Positions 49,916 to 58,417 of a DNA stretch of 64,000 nt are shown in pieces. The stretch is from positions 1 to 64,000 of the IMG/VR virus record IMGVR_UViG_3300003323_000950; one strand, given 5' to 3'. The notes under the pieces were generated by a model that did not search any database, was not told the DNA's origin, and saw only the letters and a program-made list of their open reading frames with translations. A program made the position numbers and the translations under genes. Source of the stretch: a virus. Position 1 is the stretch's first letter, and every line of letters begins with the position of its first letter.

Positions 49916-50497
49916 TTACCGGAGTGATTCTGCAAGGTGCTTGTTACCCAGCACGGTCTTTGACTTCGGTGGTGTATTCGGATCGTCAGTCTGCTTGCTG
50001 CTGCGGAAGCTGATGTCTGTTGATCCGCATTTTGCGCAGTGGCCACCGAACTCAGTAACCGCCTTTCCGCCGAACAATTTAAGTTTCGCGTTGACTGCCT
50101 CAAGGCTTGTCGCTGCATCGATCTCAGCTTCGATCGTAGGATCAACTTTATCGCCTGCAAACACGCCGTACAAACGCTTCGCTTCTTTCTTCGAAGCTTC
50201 CAGTACTTCAGTGCCTACTTTGGCCAGCGCTGCAGAAGCTGTCTTCTCGGCTTCCAACGTTGTCTTAGCTGCCTTAATGGTTGCTATCTCAGCTTCAAGG
50301 CTCACCACCTTAGCATCCGCTGCTTCCTTCTCGGCGGTAACCTTCTGGAAGTTTTCTGCATTCGTTTTCATTTGGGTGAAGGCTTCTTTTGAAGCGATCA
50401 CTTTTTCGGCGTCTGCTTTCGAAAACTTACCGGTGCCGATGTCCGCAGCCGTTGTACCGAAAATGCTCGCCAAGAGTTCTAACAGATCCTTGTTCAT
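49916..50497 (-). CDS. Nested scaffold protein (internal start in the protease gene)
   Basis: The internal ATG at 50495-50497 begins MNKDLLELLASIFGTTAAD, with a helical, coiled-coil-rich sequence (residues ~40-140, for example FQKVTAEKEAADAKVVSLEAE). It is in frame with the protease gene and preceded by an A-rich stretch and two promoter-like boxes. Lambda C/Nu3 and many phages make scaffold this way. The start is inferred. Confidence 0.5.
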   Translation of the reverse strand: MNKDLLELLASIFGTTAADIGTGKFSKADAEKVIASKEAFTQMKTNAENFQKVTAEKEAADAKVVSLEAEIATIKAAKTTLEAEKTASAALAKVGTEVLEASKKEAKRLYGVFAGDKVDPTIEAEIDAATSLEAVNAKLKLFGGKAVTEFGGHCAKCGSTDISFRSSKQTDDPNTPPKSKTVLGNKHLAESLR

Positions 50498-51370
50498 TTT
50501 TAAATTGTCGTTTTGTTCTTTATCAAAATGTAATGCGGAGTTTTGTAAATGTAATAGCTTTTGATCGTCGAAGCAATCGCACACAAAGTACTTGCGGTTA
50601 GGTTCATATATACGATTCTCTGGATCATCGGAGAACTTGTTCTTCGCGTACATGCTGGCATGATCTATATTAATCAACTCACCGTTTGGCGAAAGCATCT
50701 TCGCATAAGGATCAGCGCCTGCCCAAACCAAAGAGCTTTCTTCGTAACCGATGATCTTTGTGGCTATACGGCGAACCATCTCGTCGTCGATAATTTCACC
50801 AAGGTGCCAGTAAAAGTCTCCGTTAAATTCGAACTCGTGTGATGCTTCCCAGTCGAACAATACGGTAACCGATGCAGATGTTATAGGCGATACAGGTGAA
50901 GACATCCGGCGCACCAATTCGGGGTTTAAGATACCATCTATAACGAATGGAGCCTCAATGCCGCCAGGTACTTCGTCACCATTTGAGTTTTTATATCCAG
51001 GAACCCATTCGGTTTCCCCCACATTGCCTATTTCTTTGCCTACCATTTGAATGTGATTCAAGTAAGCAGGTTTATCTCTCAGCAAAGAGGTAGATTTCTT
51101 CAGCACCGTACCTTCAGAGAAATCTGTTGCTTTCCAGGAACCGCCGCCTACTATTGTCGCAGATATGTGCCGGAAAGGAAACATATAGAAGTCTTCCTTC
51201 TTTGGTATAAGCGGTATATCAAAGCTCTGCGCCGATGTCTTTCGATCCTTCGGCAACTCAAGCCCCATGCTTTCGAATATTCTCTTCGCTGCCTGTTCCT
51301 GAAGCAGCTTATCTGTATCGGATTGGACGCGGAATAACGTCAATGAACCCTTACCTCCGAACTTTGCCAT
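49916..51370 (-). CDS. Prohead protease with C-terminal scaffold domain
   Basis: A 484-residue protein; the start is at MAKFGGKGSLTLFRVQ. The N-terminal ~300 residues are a protease domain: YLNHIQMVGKEIGNV (His) and ITSASVTVLFDWEASHEFE (Ser) as candidate catalytic residues of a S78/U9-like protease. The C-terminal ~190 residues are a coiled coil for scaffolding, ending in a Cys-containing tail (GGHCAKCGS). It lies between portal and decoration genes. Confidence 0.75.
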   Translation of the reverse strand: MAKFGGKGSLTLFRVQSDTDKLLQEQAAKRIFESMGLELPKDRKTSAQSFDIPLIPKKEDFYMFPFRHISATIVGGGSWKATDFSEGTVLKKSTSLLRDKPAYLNHIQMVGKEIGNVGETEWVPGYKNSNGDEVPGGIEAPFVIDGILNPELVRRMSSPVSPITSASVTVLFDWEASHEFEFNGDFYWHLGEIIDDEMVRRIATKIIGYEESSLVWAGADPYAKMLSPNGELINIDHASMYAKNKFSDDPENRIYEPNRKYFVCDCFDDQKLLHLQNSALHFDKEQNDNLKMNKDLLELLASIFGTTAADIGTGKFSKADAEKVIASKEAFTQMKTNAENFQKVTAEKEAADAKVVSLEAEIATIKAAKTTLEAEKTASAALAKVGTEVLEASKKEAKRLYGVFAGDKVDPTIEAEIDAATSLEAVNAKLKLFGGKAVTEFGGHCAKCGSTDISFRSSKQTDDPNTPPKSKTVLGNKHLAESLR

Positions 51371-51467
51371 GATGATTATATTGGTTTGATATTGCGAAAC
51401 TACCAAAAAAATATATAATCGTTAAATCAATGCTTTTCATAACATCATCATTGACGTATATTTAAGT

Positions 51468-51962
51468 ATGAAAACAGCTATCGATATTACTGGTCAAAAG
51501 TTTGGAAGGCTTACCGTTTTGAAAAGAAACGGTGAAAGCAAGAACGGCATGTCTTTATGGTTATGCGTTTGCGAATGTGGTAGGAAAATAACTACTCGAT
51601 CGAATGGATTGAGAAGCGGAAGGGCGAAAAGTTGTGGCTGTCATAGGAAAGATCGAATGAAGACATTAAATCTTGATCATGGTTTAAGAAACCATTATAT
51701 CTATAACATTTGGAGAGGCATTAAAAAGCGTTGCTATAATAAGAAACATAAAAGCTATAATGATTATGGAGGTCGTGGAATCACGATGGCTCCTGAATGG
51801 CTAGATGACATAGTGGCTTTTTATAATCATGTTGGTGAAAGGCCATCGTCAACTCATCAAATTGATAGGGAAAATAATAATGGAAATTATGTTCCAGGAA
51901 ACGTTCGATGGGTAACACCTAAAGTCAATTCAAATAATAGAAGGAAATCTAAACGGCCTTGA
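51468..51962 (+). CDS. Free-standing HNH-type homing endonuclease
   Basis: A 164-residue protein on the plus strand. A Cys-based zinc site (CVCECG at 33-38, then SCGC at 55-58) is followed by IWRGIKKRCYNKKHKSYNDYGGRGI and HQIDRENNNGNYVPGNVRW, as in the phage zinc/HNH-AP2 homing endonuclease family. The gene is A/T-rich and lies between the protease and portal genes, overlapping the portal 3' end by 14 bp. Its target is probably a nearby phage site. Confidence 0.8.
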   Translation: MKTAIDITGQKFGRLTVLKRNGESKNGMSLWLCVCECGRKITTRSNGLRSGRAKSCGCHRKDRMKTLNLDHGLRNHYIYNIWRGIKKRCYNKKHKSYNDYGGRGITMAPEWLDDIVAFYNHVGERPSSTHQIDRENNNGNYVPGNVRWVTPKVNSNNRRKSKRP

Positions 51963-54507
51963 AGTAGGCAATACATCTTCCTCTGCAATGCGGGTGATAC
52001 GACGGCAGTGCAATACCTTTCGCCTGCAGTGATTTCGGATCCATGGTCACAAACTGATCAAGCTTAATCGTGGTGGCGAATGGCGTATATTCCGGTGTTT
52101 TCGCTATGCCTTCCCGAAACAATGTCTCGTATTGCTGCACACTGTTTTTAACGCTGAATATTTTGCCATTCATATGCTTGCAGTATCCGCACGTGAGTCT
52201 ATCCATCACCTCAACAACCTGGTACTCGGCAATATCTGCCTGATTCAGGTATAGAAGGTTTCCGATGTTTCGCGCTTTGTTGGATGTAGTCTCTATGATT
52301 CGGCGGATCTTCCACGCTTCAAGTAGTACCTCCCTGGCAAATTCGAGTATAAATTCCTGTATCAAGCTACTGCCCTTGCCAATCGGAACATCGCCCTGTT
52401 CAAATTTCTGCTTCACCCAGTTTACAATTCGCTCTTGGGTATCCGGATCAGTTATAAATTTGCCCAAATAGGTATGGTCTACTTCTTCCAGGAAGGCAAT
52501 CGCGCGGGCATCCAACAGATTGAATGCAGCATCCGGGACGGTTACGAACGATACAGGTGATCGGGAGTATTCACTCGATTCAGAAAATATCGATTTGTCC
52601 TGGCGGTAAAAGCTGTAGATATCTTCTATGTTATTTGTGACAATGTCATGAACCGGCGTCACGAAATTGTTTTCCCAGCCCTCCAGAAGGCCGTAATACA
52701 TAGCTGCTTGAACTTCACCAACTAATGCGGTTTCGCCTAAAGCTTTGAATTCTCTGGTTATTGACTTCTTTGACTTGTTAACGAAGGTTTCGAACTGGGT
52801 ATTAACAGCGCCCAGATATGCCTTCAGAAAATCCACCAGATGGGCATCGTGATAATTGCCTATTTCGTCGAAAGAAGCGGCCCCGGAGCAATCTTCCGGG
52901 ACCGCATAATCAAAAGGGGGCGCTTCGATGTTAAGCTTTTTACGGATACGGTCCAGCTTTTTTTCAGCGGTGGTCTGCGCTTTATTATCTTCCGATCCTC
53001 CTACTGCCTTCGACGGTAATATATTGGTTATTGGTGCATCAAGCTCAGGATCGTCGACTCCTGCGTAATTGGCTGCTGCTTTCTGGCTCATAAAGCCTGA
53101 GAAATAATACCTGGCGGCATTTTCAATGCGCTCTTTCTTGGCCTGTTCGTCTTTGAGTTCATCGGTTATCGATGCCCGCTTGTATCGGATATTGCATACC
53201 GCCGGTCTAAATCCAGCCAGGCGGAGCTCGAGCATAAACACCCGTGATTTGAATTCAGCGAGTGTGCGCTGGAAATTGGCAACCTGCTGCGTCATCTTGG
53301 TAAGCACTACGCGGCCGAACGTCTCCGTAGTCGCGTAGTTCTCGCCGTGCATATTCGGGTCCTGCTTGAGACCTGAATAGATCAGGGATTTGACCATCTT
53401 CATTAATTGCTCACCGGACGCGCCGTTCAGTTCAGATCCCTGTAGGGTGAACTCGTGATTATCTTTGTAACCCACCGTGAACCCACGAGAAAAACCATTT
53501 TCAACATCCTGTCTTACGCTGTTCAGATAGTTCCTGAGATAATTTTCATACTCTTCAGGTGATTTTTGTTGCTGTGGAGGTGCTTTCAACAATACCGACA
53601 GAAAGCCCATCATCCCGAGCCGGCGCATCATGTTCTTGAAGTTACCGATCATATCCTTTTCCGTCAGCAGGTCTTCAAGCGCTGAAGCGAAAGGTGGAAC
53701 GGCAACCGGCGATATGCCCAGCCGGCGTATACCAAGGTAGGTGTACGTCGCCGGATTGAGCTGTATATAGCCAGGATATAGCCCGGTTCCGTTATTTGAG
53801 TTTACGCCTACTATTTGCTGCAGGGGAACGTGAACAGACTTAACCTTGTCGTAGCCAAACCGGATGTAATATGGATCAACTCGAACAATGCTCTGGATGC
53901 CTTTAAGATTCGGCATGATCACAGCCTCTGCGCTTAGTGCGCCGGAGTACGCCATTTGGGTAAGAAGATCATTGTCGAGGGAGTCTTCGCCAGAGGCAAA
54001 TTCGTACCAGCTCTTTACTCGAGTCTGGAGATACTTGCGCATCTCAACGCTTTGTTTCTCGCCGGTCTCGCCGAAGTCTATGTCATAATCTGTATTGCCG
54101 AGGGCAACGATATTTTCAACGGCCATAGATACGTGGCGATCCTGGAAAGCGTACTTCTGTAGGGTTTTGAGTATGGTGTAGTCGAACTCGTTATCCACCG
54201 GGGCGTTCATGTTGCCGAAGCCATAGTTCCCTTCGTACAGAGAGACCCGTCCGCTGGCGATTGGAGCCATGACGTTATTCGTCGTGTCATCCACCTTGTT
54301 CGACATCGCTGCGTACTTCTGTTCCTCTTCCTGGAAAACCTTGCGGATTATGTCACCATATACCCTTTCGAATTCCGCTTCATTGATCTGCTGCGGGCTT
54401 GGTTCAGAAACAACTGCGGCTGATACGGCCGCTGGCTGGGATTCTTTTTCCGGCGCAGCCTTCACAGACTTACCCCAGCCGAAAGAAAAATTGACATTGA
54501 AACCCAT
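51949..54507 (-). CDS. Portal protein fused to a Mu gpF-like head morphogenesis domain
   Basis: An 852-residue protein. Residues ~70-500 have portal features: LLTEKDMIGNFKNMMRRLGMMGF, EQLMKMVKSLIYSGLKQDPNM and ATTETFGRVVLTKMTQQVANF. After a linker, the C-terminal ~280 residues form a MuF-like domain ending with LTCGYCKHMNGKIF and HPHCRGRC. Portals form the DNA channel; MuF-type proteins are minor head components. A fusion of both into one chain is less common than two genes. A -7-like element is just upstream. Confidence 0.85.
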   Translation of the reverse strand: MGFNVNFSFGWGKSVKAAPEKESQPAAVSAAVVSEPSPQQINEAEFERVYGDIIRKVFQEEEQKYAAMSNKVDDTTNNVMAPIASGRVSLYEGNYGFGNMNAPVDNEFDYTILKTLQKYAFQDRHVSMAVENIVALGNTDYDIDFGETGEKQSVEMRKYLQTRVKSWYEFASGEDSLDNDLLTQMAYSGALSAEAVIMPNLKGIQSIVRVDPYYIRFGYDKVKSVHVPLQQIVGVNSNNGTGLYPGYIQLNPATYTYLGIRRLGISPVAVPPFASALEDLLTEKDMIGNFKNMMRRLGMMGFLSVLLKAPPQQQKSPEEYENYLRNYLNSVRQDVENGFSRGFTVGYKDNHEFTLQGSELNGASGEQLMKMVKSLIYSGLKQDPNMHGENYATTETFGRVVLTKMTQQVANFQRTLAEFKSRVFMLELRLAGFRPAVCNIRYKRASITDELKDEQAKKERIENAARYYFSGFMSQKAAANYAGVDDPELDAPITNILPSKAVGGSEDNKAQTTAEKKLDRIRKKLNIEAPPFDYAVPEDCSGAASFDEIGNYHDAHLVDFLKAYLGAVNTQFETFVNKSKKSITREFKALGETALVGEVQAAMYYGLLEGWENNFVTPVHDIVTNNIEDIYSFYRQDKSIFSESSEYSRSPVSFVTVPDAAFNLLDARAIAFLEEVDHTYLGKFITDPDTQERIVNWVKQKFEQGDVPIGKGSSLIQEFILEFAREVLLEAWKIRRIIETTSNKARNIGNLLYLNQADIAEYQVVEVMDRLTCGYCKHMNGKIFSVKNSVQQYETLFREGIAKTPEYTPFATTIKLDQFVTMDPKSLQAKGIALPSYHPHCRGRCIAYFKAV

Positions 54508-54527
54508 TTCGAATACTTTTTAGGGAG

Positions 54528-54535
54528 TAAATGTA
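54528..54535 (-). promoter_or_regulatory. Promoter-like element before the portal gene
   Basis: TACATTTA on the minus strand resembles the -7 element. The -33 is poor and only the TGTAAC half-site remains. Weak evidence. Confidence 0.35.
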
Positions 54536-54544
54536 ACCAAAAAC

Positions 54545-54817
54545 TTAGTGGCTTGCTGACCACTGGAACCCCAGGTAGATCGCGAGTAATATGAATGAAA
54601 TTGATAGCGCCCAGAATAAAGGCACGTGTTTATCTGTAAAGGTGATCTTTTTTACAACGGTGGCGATTACCAAAGCGAGGAAGAGAGCGCCGGCGATCGG
54701 CCACGCGGCGCTATCTGATACGTCGTTTATGTACGGGCTGGCGATGGTGCCTGAAACGATTATGCCGGCCACAATCCGGAATATAAAGTTGTTCAATGCT
54801 GCTATTAAAGTGCTCAT
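54545..54817 (-). CDS. Small membrane protein, 90 aa
   Basis: Three hydrophobic segments (FIFRIVAGIIVSGTIA, AWPIAGALFLALVIATVV, VPLFWALSISFILLAIYLGF) separated by short charged loops. It lies between the methyltransferase and the portal. It might be a holin-like or envelope protein; no family was recognised. Confidence 0.6.
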   Translation of the reverse strand: MSTLIAALNNFIFRIVAGIIVSGTIASPYINDVSDSAAWPIAGALFLALVIATVVKKITFTDKHVPLFWALSISFILLAIYLGFQWSASH

Positions 54818-54832
54818 GGTTTTTTGAGCAAG

Positions 54833-56125
54833 TTACGGAAACATGGACAACTGCATGTCTCTGTTGCGGATAGCAAATTCAATCCGGGCGCGGGATATAT
54901 TGATGTTGTGTTCGTCGAGCTCTATCCCGGTATATAGCATTTTCTCGAACATGCATGCTTTGCCGGTTGAGCCGCTGCCTGAGAATGGGTCTATGACGTG
55001 GCCTCCTTTCGGCGTAACCAGATTGATCAGGTACCGCATTAGCGCGGTTGGCTTAACGGTCGGGTGATTGTTTGGGCTTGATTTGTCAGTACCTTCAGAC
55101 TGAAAGGAACCCGGGTTTTTGGTGCCGCTGCTCCAGAGCAGTGGCATAGATGCTAAAGCCTCACATCCTTCGTTTCTATCGAGGCGTGATGTCTTTGCGC
55201 AGTAAAAGAAGCGGGCTGCAGAACCTTCGTCGCCATAGCTTACATTTTCAGAACCGAAAGCTCTCACATGCTTGCCGTAGGTATTATTACCAGAATATCC
55301 GGTGGCTGTTTCGTTGGTAAAATTGGAATCGCCTGACTTAGTATATGGGAACATCTCCATTATGCATTCTGAACCGTCGTGAATGAGGTTTGCCGGCCAG
55401 CGGCCATTCTCACCACCAGATACAGCTTCAGCGTGCTTCTCACCGTTGTTGTTGCCTGGTGTATACGATGCGTTGTTAAGTTTTGGCTGGCTGCTTACAG
55501 TCCACGGTCCTAAGCCTTTTATGGATGACTCAGCGATGTTCAGCGCTCCCACACCGAAATGATCCATATTACTCTTAACGGTCCCATTCAAAGGCTTTCG
55601 GGCGACAAGGATAGGTTCATGAGCAGGCTTAAGCGCAGTGCCATAACCCTCGTGTTTACCTTCCAGATTGTGAGACTTGGGGAAGCCAGAACCGAATACC
55701 CAAAATATTTGATCGCGTACTTCGAAACCTGCTTCCTCGACGCCGCATACCATCCGGTGATATGTGCGCGGGCTCGCGAATACGATCATGTGCGCACCGG
55801 GTTTCAATATGCGGTACATCTCCGAAGCCCATGTAAATGTGAAGTCCTGGAACTGGCGCATCGCTACTATATCGTTTTTGTAGGTGCCGGCTGAAAGAGA
55901 CTTTCCAAAACCATTACTAACTCTGCCTTCGCGGACGGCTTCACTTTTGGCTTTATTGTCTCGAATAGCATGTTGCTTTTCGATATCGAACTTATCCCAG
56001 GCCTTGCCCATGAAGCGGATCCCGTACGGCGGATCAGTAACGCAAGAATCAAAATGATCTGCGGGCAGCTGCTTCATTACCTCCTCGCAGTATCCGGTGT
56101 AAAGTGTGTAGGGTTTAGCGGTCAT
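54833..56125 (-). CDS. DNA methyltransferase (N4/N6, DPPY type)
   Basis: A 430-residue enzyme. The catalytic motif DPPYG is at residues 31-35 and the AdoMet motif near the C-terminus is DPFSGSGSTGKA (order: catalysis first, AdoMet last, beta class). It matches phage methylases that contain inserted target-recognition segments (residues ~165-330). No restriction partner was seen, so it is likely an orphan protecting phage DNA or regulating. Base and site specificity are unknown. Confidence 0.85.
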   Translation of the reverse strand: MTAKPYTLYTGYCEEVMKQLPADHFDSCVTDPPYGIRFMGKAWDKFDIEKQHAIRDNKAKSEAVREGRVSNGFGKSLSAGTYKNDIVAMRQFQDFTFTWASEMYRILKPGAHMIVFASPRTYHRMVCGVEEAGFEVRDQIFWVFGSGFPKSHNLEGKHEGYGTALKPAHEPILVARKPLNGTVKSNMDHFGVGALNIAESSIKGLGPWTVSSQPKLNNASYTPGNNNGEKHAEAVSGGENGRWPANLIHDGSECIMEMFPYTKSGDSNFTNETATGYSGNNTYGKHVRAFGSENVSYGDEGSAARFFYCAKTSRLDRNEGCEALASMPLLWSSGTKNPGSFQSEGTDKSSPNNHPTVKPTALMRYLINLVTPKGGHVIDPFSGSGSTGKACMFEKMLYTGIELDEHNINISRARIEFAIRNRDMQLSMFP

Positions 56126-56165
56126 TTTATTTTACTCTGGCTCCTGGATCTATTGAAGTGTCATA

Positions 56166-56450
56166 TCAATATGCCCCATGATCAAGCATATCACTTGACT
56201 TTACAGATTTTTCAAACTCGTACTCTTTTAGAATTTTAACCAGATAGATCTTTCCGGTGGTCTCTTTGTGGTACTTATTCAAAAGGTCATCATACTCTGC
56301 CGGCAAAGCCGATCGAACTTTATCTGGCTGCGTGAGCAGCGCATACGCGACTAAAGTATCGCTTTCGCTTAGTTCCTGGTGCACTGGGCCTCTGTCGTCG
56401 AAGATCGCCATAACGCGCTCCGGAATGTTAATAACGGGAAGTTTATTCAT
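56166..56450 (-). CDS. Hypothetical protein, 94 aa
   Basis: A soluble protein with MNKLPVINIPERVMAIFDDRGP and an acidic, helical C-terminus (LVKILKEYEFEKSVKSSD). The start overlaps the stop of the small gene upstream (8 bp). Function unknown. Confidence 0.6.
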   Translation of the reverse strand: MNKLPVINIPERVMAIFDDRGPVHQELSESDTLVAYALLTQPDKVRSALPAEYDDLLNKYHKETTGKIYLVKILKEYEFEKSVKSSDMLDHGAY

Positions 56451-56580
56451 CGTCGTAAGGGGTTAAAAGAAACCGGCCACCATCTGAACCTAAGTTTCTT
56501 CCTATGGCAGCCGGAAATTCATAAAAGTGTAAGTGGTCGTCATGGGGCCATTGCTTGTTAAGAACGTCGGTGCGAATCAT
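56443..56580 (-). CDS. Small hypothetical protein, 45 aa
   Basis: It begins MIRTDVLNKQWPHDDHLHF and ends in GRFLLTPYDDE, overlapping the next gene's start. In-frame codons upstream also look coding-like (KPTPGHNAKV) but have no start, so it may be a truncated gene. The remaining 200 bp up to the 56782 gene shows no other gene and only a GGCGCA/TGCGCC hairpin. Confidence 0.45.
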   Translation of the reverse strand: MIRTDVLNKQWPHDDHLHFYEFPAAIGRNLGSDGGRFLLTPYDDE

Positions 56581-56781
56581 GACCTTCGCATTGTGCCCAG
56601 GTGTTGGCTTTCGCTGAACCCGGGCGGATGTAGTTTAAAGTTATCAATCAATCAAACAGCATCCATATCTTAAAGGCGCACGGCAGGATTGTCTGTTTTT
56701 ACTGGACTTATACAATTTGCCAGTGCCTTACCTGCAAATGTGTCCGGCGCATTTGATCGCCGCCACGTGCGCCATTAATTT

Positions 56782-57081
56782 TTATTCAGAAACCAGCATT
56801 TCAGCCGGGTAATAAGTCAATTCGAAAATATCAGGTTTGCATGGGTAGAACTCACCTTTAACGCCTTTGATAATATAGTCTCCTGGTAGCGCTTTGTGGT
56901 CGCCTTCAAGTGTTGGGATCGTCACGCTGAAGATAGGAGCGCCTTTACCGGCTTCGTAAGCTGTATCAGACTCCAATTCAGTTTTCAGTTCTGTGCCGAC
57001 AAATCCATTTATCTCGTCGAGATTGTGACCATTGTATTGCACTGCCTCAATGGTGATAGGTTTTTTAGTATATTTTTTCAT
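56782..57081 (-). CDS. Conserved phage protein of MKKYTKKP type, 99 aa
   Basis: The start is at MKKYTKKPITIEAVQYNG. It has the recurrent phage pattern LPGDYIIKGVKGEFYPCKPDIFELTY. Proteins of this kind are very common in tailed phages; function is not known. It lies directly downstream of the structured RNA region, which could act as its leader. Confidence 0.8.
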   Translation of the reverse strand: MKKYTKKPITIEAVQYNGHNLDEINGFVGTELKTELESDTAYEAGKGAPIFSVTIPTLEGDHKALPGDYIIKGVKGEFYPCKPDIFELTYYPAEMLVSE

Positions 57082-57097
57082 AAAGTTGATTTTCAAA

Positions 57098-57578
57098 GTA
57101 AGCCGCCAGTGTTACCCGGCGGCTTTGACGGTTTTTATGGATCTTACCGACAAACCGATTTGTTTCAAAGAAACGACCTGCGTACACTCTCACTTTCAAT
57201 TTCACCCTCTTTCTATCGAAAGGCTAATTTCCTGGGCAATACTACTACAGATCGTCTTGTCCGTTTCACAGACTTTGTCCGCATGCGCTTTGGACCAGCG
57301 TTGCATGTTTACATGCTCGTCCCGGTTAGCCGGGCGACTCCCAATTTAAAGATTAGGCTCTCTTGTCTTCGGCCAGCGGAGGGCTTCAACCTCCTGTCAA
57401 CATTACACGTCTGTTTATCGACCGCCGTTTATTACAGACCTTTAACACGGCCGAATGCAAACGCCAGCATGTAACCGATGACAAACTTTCAACACGTTGC
57501 CGGCCTAGTGCCTGCGGGGCTGGGTTCATCACGCCCAGGCCCCTATGTGCCTTTTCATTTTACCAAAACCCAAAGGAC
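57098..57578 (-). ncRNA. Candidate large structured non-coding RNA (~480 nt)
   Basis: No reading frame longer than a few dozen codons makes sense here on the minus strand, but at least nine hairpins do. They include GGGGCTGGG/CCCAGGCCCC (57516-57543), GTCTGT/ACAGAC (57409-57439), GGAGG/CCTCC (57378-57394), CCCGG/CCGGG (57321-57334), GCATG/CATGC (57303-57316), GTCC/GGAC (57277-57295), GTCCG/CAGAC with a GAAA loop on the minus strand (57259-57272), CTTTC/GAAAG (57209-57222) and AGCCGCC/GGCGGCT (57101-57124). A promoter precedes it, and loops are A-rich on the minus strand. The size is in the range of phage ornate RNAs (GOLLD, ROOL), but I cannot confirm membership. Confidence 0.6.
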
Positions 57579-57583
57579 ACATT

Positions 57584-57613
57584 CAAATTTATAGCCTTCT
57601 GCTAGTTATCAAA
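57584..57613 (-). promoter_or_regulatory. Promoter of the structured RNA
   Basis: The minus strand has TTTG-N18-TAAATTTG, a near-consensus Bacteroidota promoter (spacing one less than usual). It lacks the TGTAAC palindrome of the other promoters. The expected start site is near 57578, where the hairpin-rich region begins. Confidence 0.65.
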
Positions 57614-57672
57614 AGAAGCCGATGGCATTAATTTTTATACTATATCAACTGTAAGGGTTACAAAGGGACAAA

Positions 57673-57700
57673 GCTCGGCGGGCATATACGTCGGGCTTTT
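57673..57700. terminator. Terminator-like hairpin before the structured RNA
   Basis: AAGCTCGGCG and CGTCGGGCTT pair with two mismatches, with a T-tract on the plus strand and an A-tract on the minus side. It separates the small genes at 57710-58684 from the structured RNA. Confidence 0.5.
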
Positions 57701-57709
57701 TTATTGCCC

Positions 57710-57952
57710 CTACAGTATTTGTATGCGTGACGGCTCTATGCGCCTGTGTTCATAGGCACCGCTTTCGTTCTTTTCGAACGGCTCGATGATGGCATAGGTC
57801 CTGGAGAAAATCAACCCTACAGGCTGATCTGGCGGCTCAAGATCGCTCACGTATCCGATCAGATAGGCTTTTTTAAGCTTGCCATCCTTTATATCCAGGA
57901 ACAACACGCGCACGTGGGTAATTCTGCGGAGGAATCGAAACAGTCTATTCAT
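57710..57952 (-). CDS. Hypothetical protein, 80 aa
   Basis: The start is at MNRLFRFLRRITHVRVLFLD; a longer frame is shadow-like. The middle (AYLIGYVSDLEPPDQPVGLIF) and end (SRTYAIIEPFEKNE) are beta-like. It overlaps the upstream gene by 8 bp. No family was recognised. Confidence 0.6.
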   Translation of the reverse strand: MNRLFRFLRRITHVRVLFLDIKDGKLKKAYLIGYVSDLEPPDQPVGLIFSRTYAIIEPFEKNESGAYEHRRIEPSRIQIL

Positions 57953-58409
57953 GTTCAATAAATGAAGTTCTCTTGTTGTTGACCAATTCCATATTGAGAT
58001 CCGCGAACGCTTCGAGCTCGTTCTCACCCACGCCGAACGTACCAATGTGCGGACTGTCAGGCATCCACTCGCCAGCCATGCATGCGACAAAGTCACCTTT
58101 GTAAGCGTACACCATGACACCGCGCTTAATGCAATACTCCTGTATTATTTTACCGAAATGCTTATCCATTTCCTCAAACAGGGTATTTAATTTCTCCCAC
58201 TCTGGCGTGCCCCATACATCTCTGTAGAAGCCAGGTATCGCCATCACATAAAGGAGAAAATCCATCAACGAAAGGTGATTTGTGATGTGGAACAGAGTCT
58301 CAACTCCCTTCCACGTTTTGTACTGGTTTACGCCGATAGCCTGCACTAAATTTTCAGGCACGCACACCGGGGCATTGTCCTTGCCCAGGAAAATATAAAA
58401 TGGTTTCAT
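57945..58409 (-). CDS. Hypothetical protein, 154 aa
   Basis: A soluble protein beginning MKPFYIFLGKDNAPVCVPENLVQ, with TLFEEMDKHFGKIIQEYCIKRG. There is no membrane segment or motif I can name. It is in an operon with the 58418 gene. Confidence 0.6.
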   Translation of the reverse strand: MKPFYIFLGKDNAPVCVPENLVQAIGVNQYKTWKGVETLFHITNHLSLMDFLLYVMAIPGFYRDVWGTPEWEKLNTLFEEMDKHFGKIIQEYCIKRGVMVYAYKGDFVACMAGEWMPDSPHIGTFGVGENELEAFADLNMELVNNKRTSFIEHE

Positions 58410-58417
58410 AGTTCGGG

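Noticed and set aside
49878-50564. A 228-residue plus-strand frame opposite the protease/scaffold gene
   Set aside because: Ser/Ala/Phe-rich shadow of the coiled-coil region; no start context and no neighbour on this strand.
52265-54523. Plus-strand frames across the portal gene
   Set aside because: Antisense to a long, recognised gene; no domain signatures.
57098-57578. Self-splicing intron or tmRNA
   Set aside because: No intron catalytic core or domain V was recognised, no split gene is flanking, and no tRNA-like ends were seen.
56896-57605. Plus-strand frames across the non-coding region
   Set aside because: They have no recognisable domains and no ribosome site; the hairpin content explains the sequence better.
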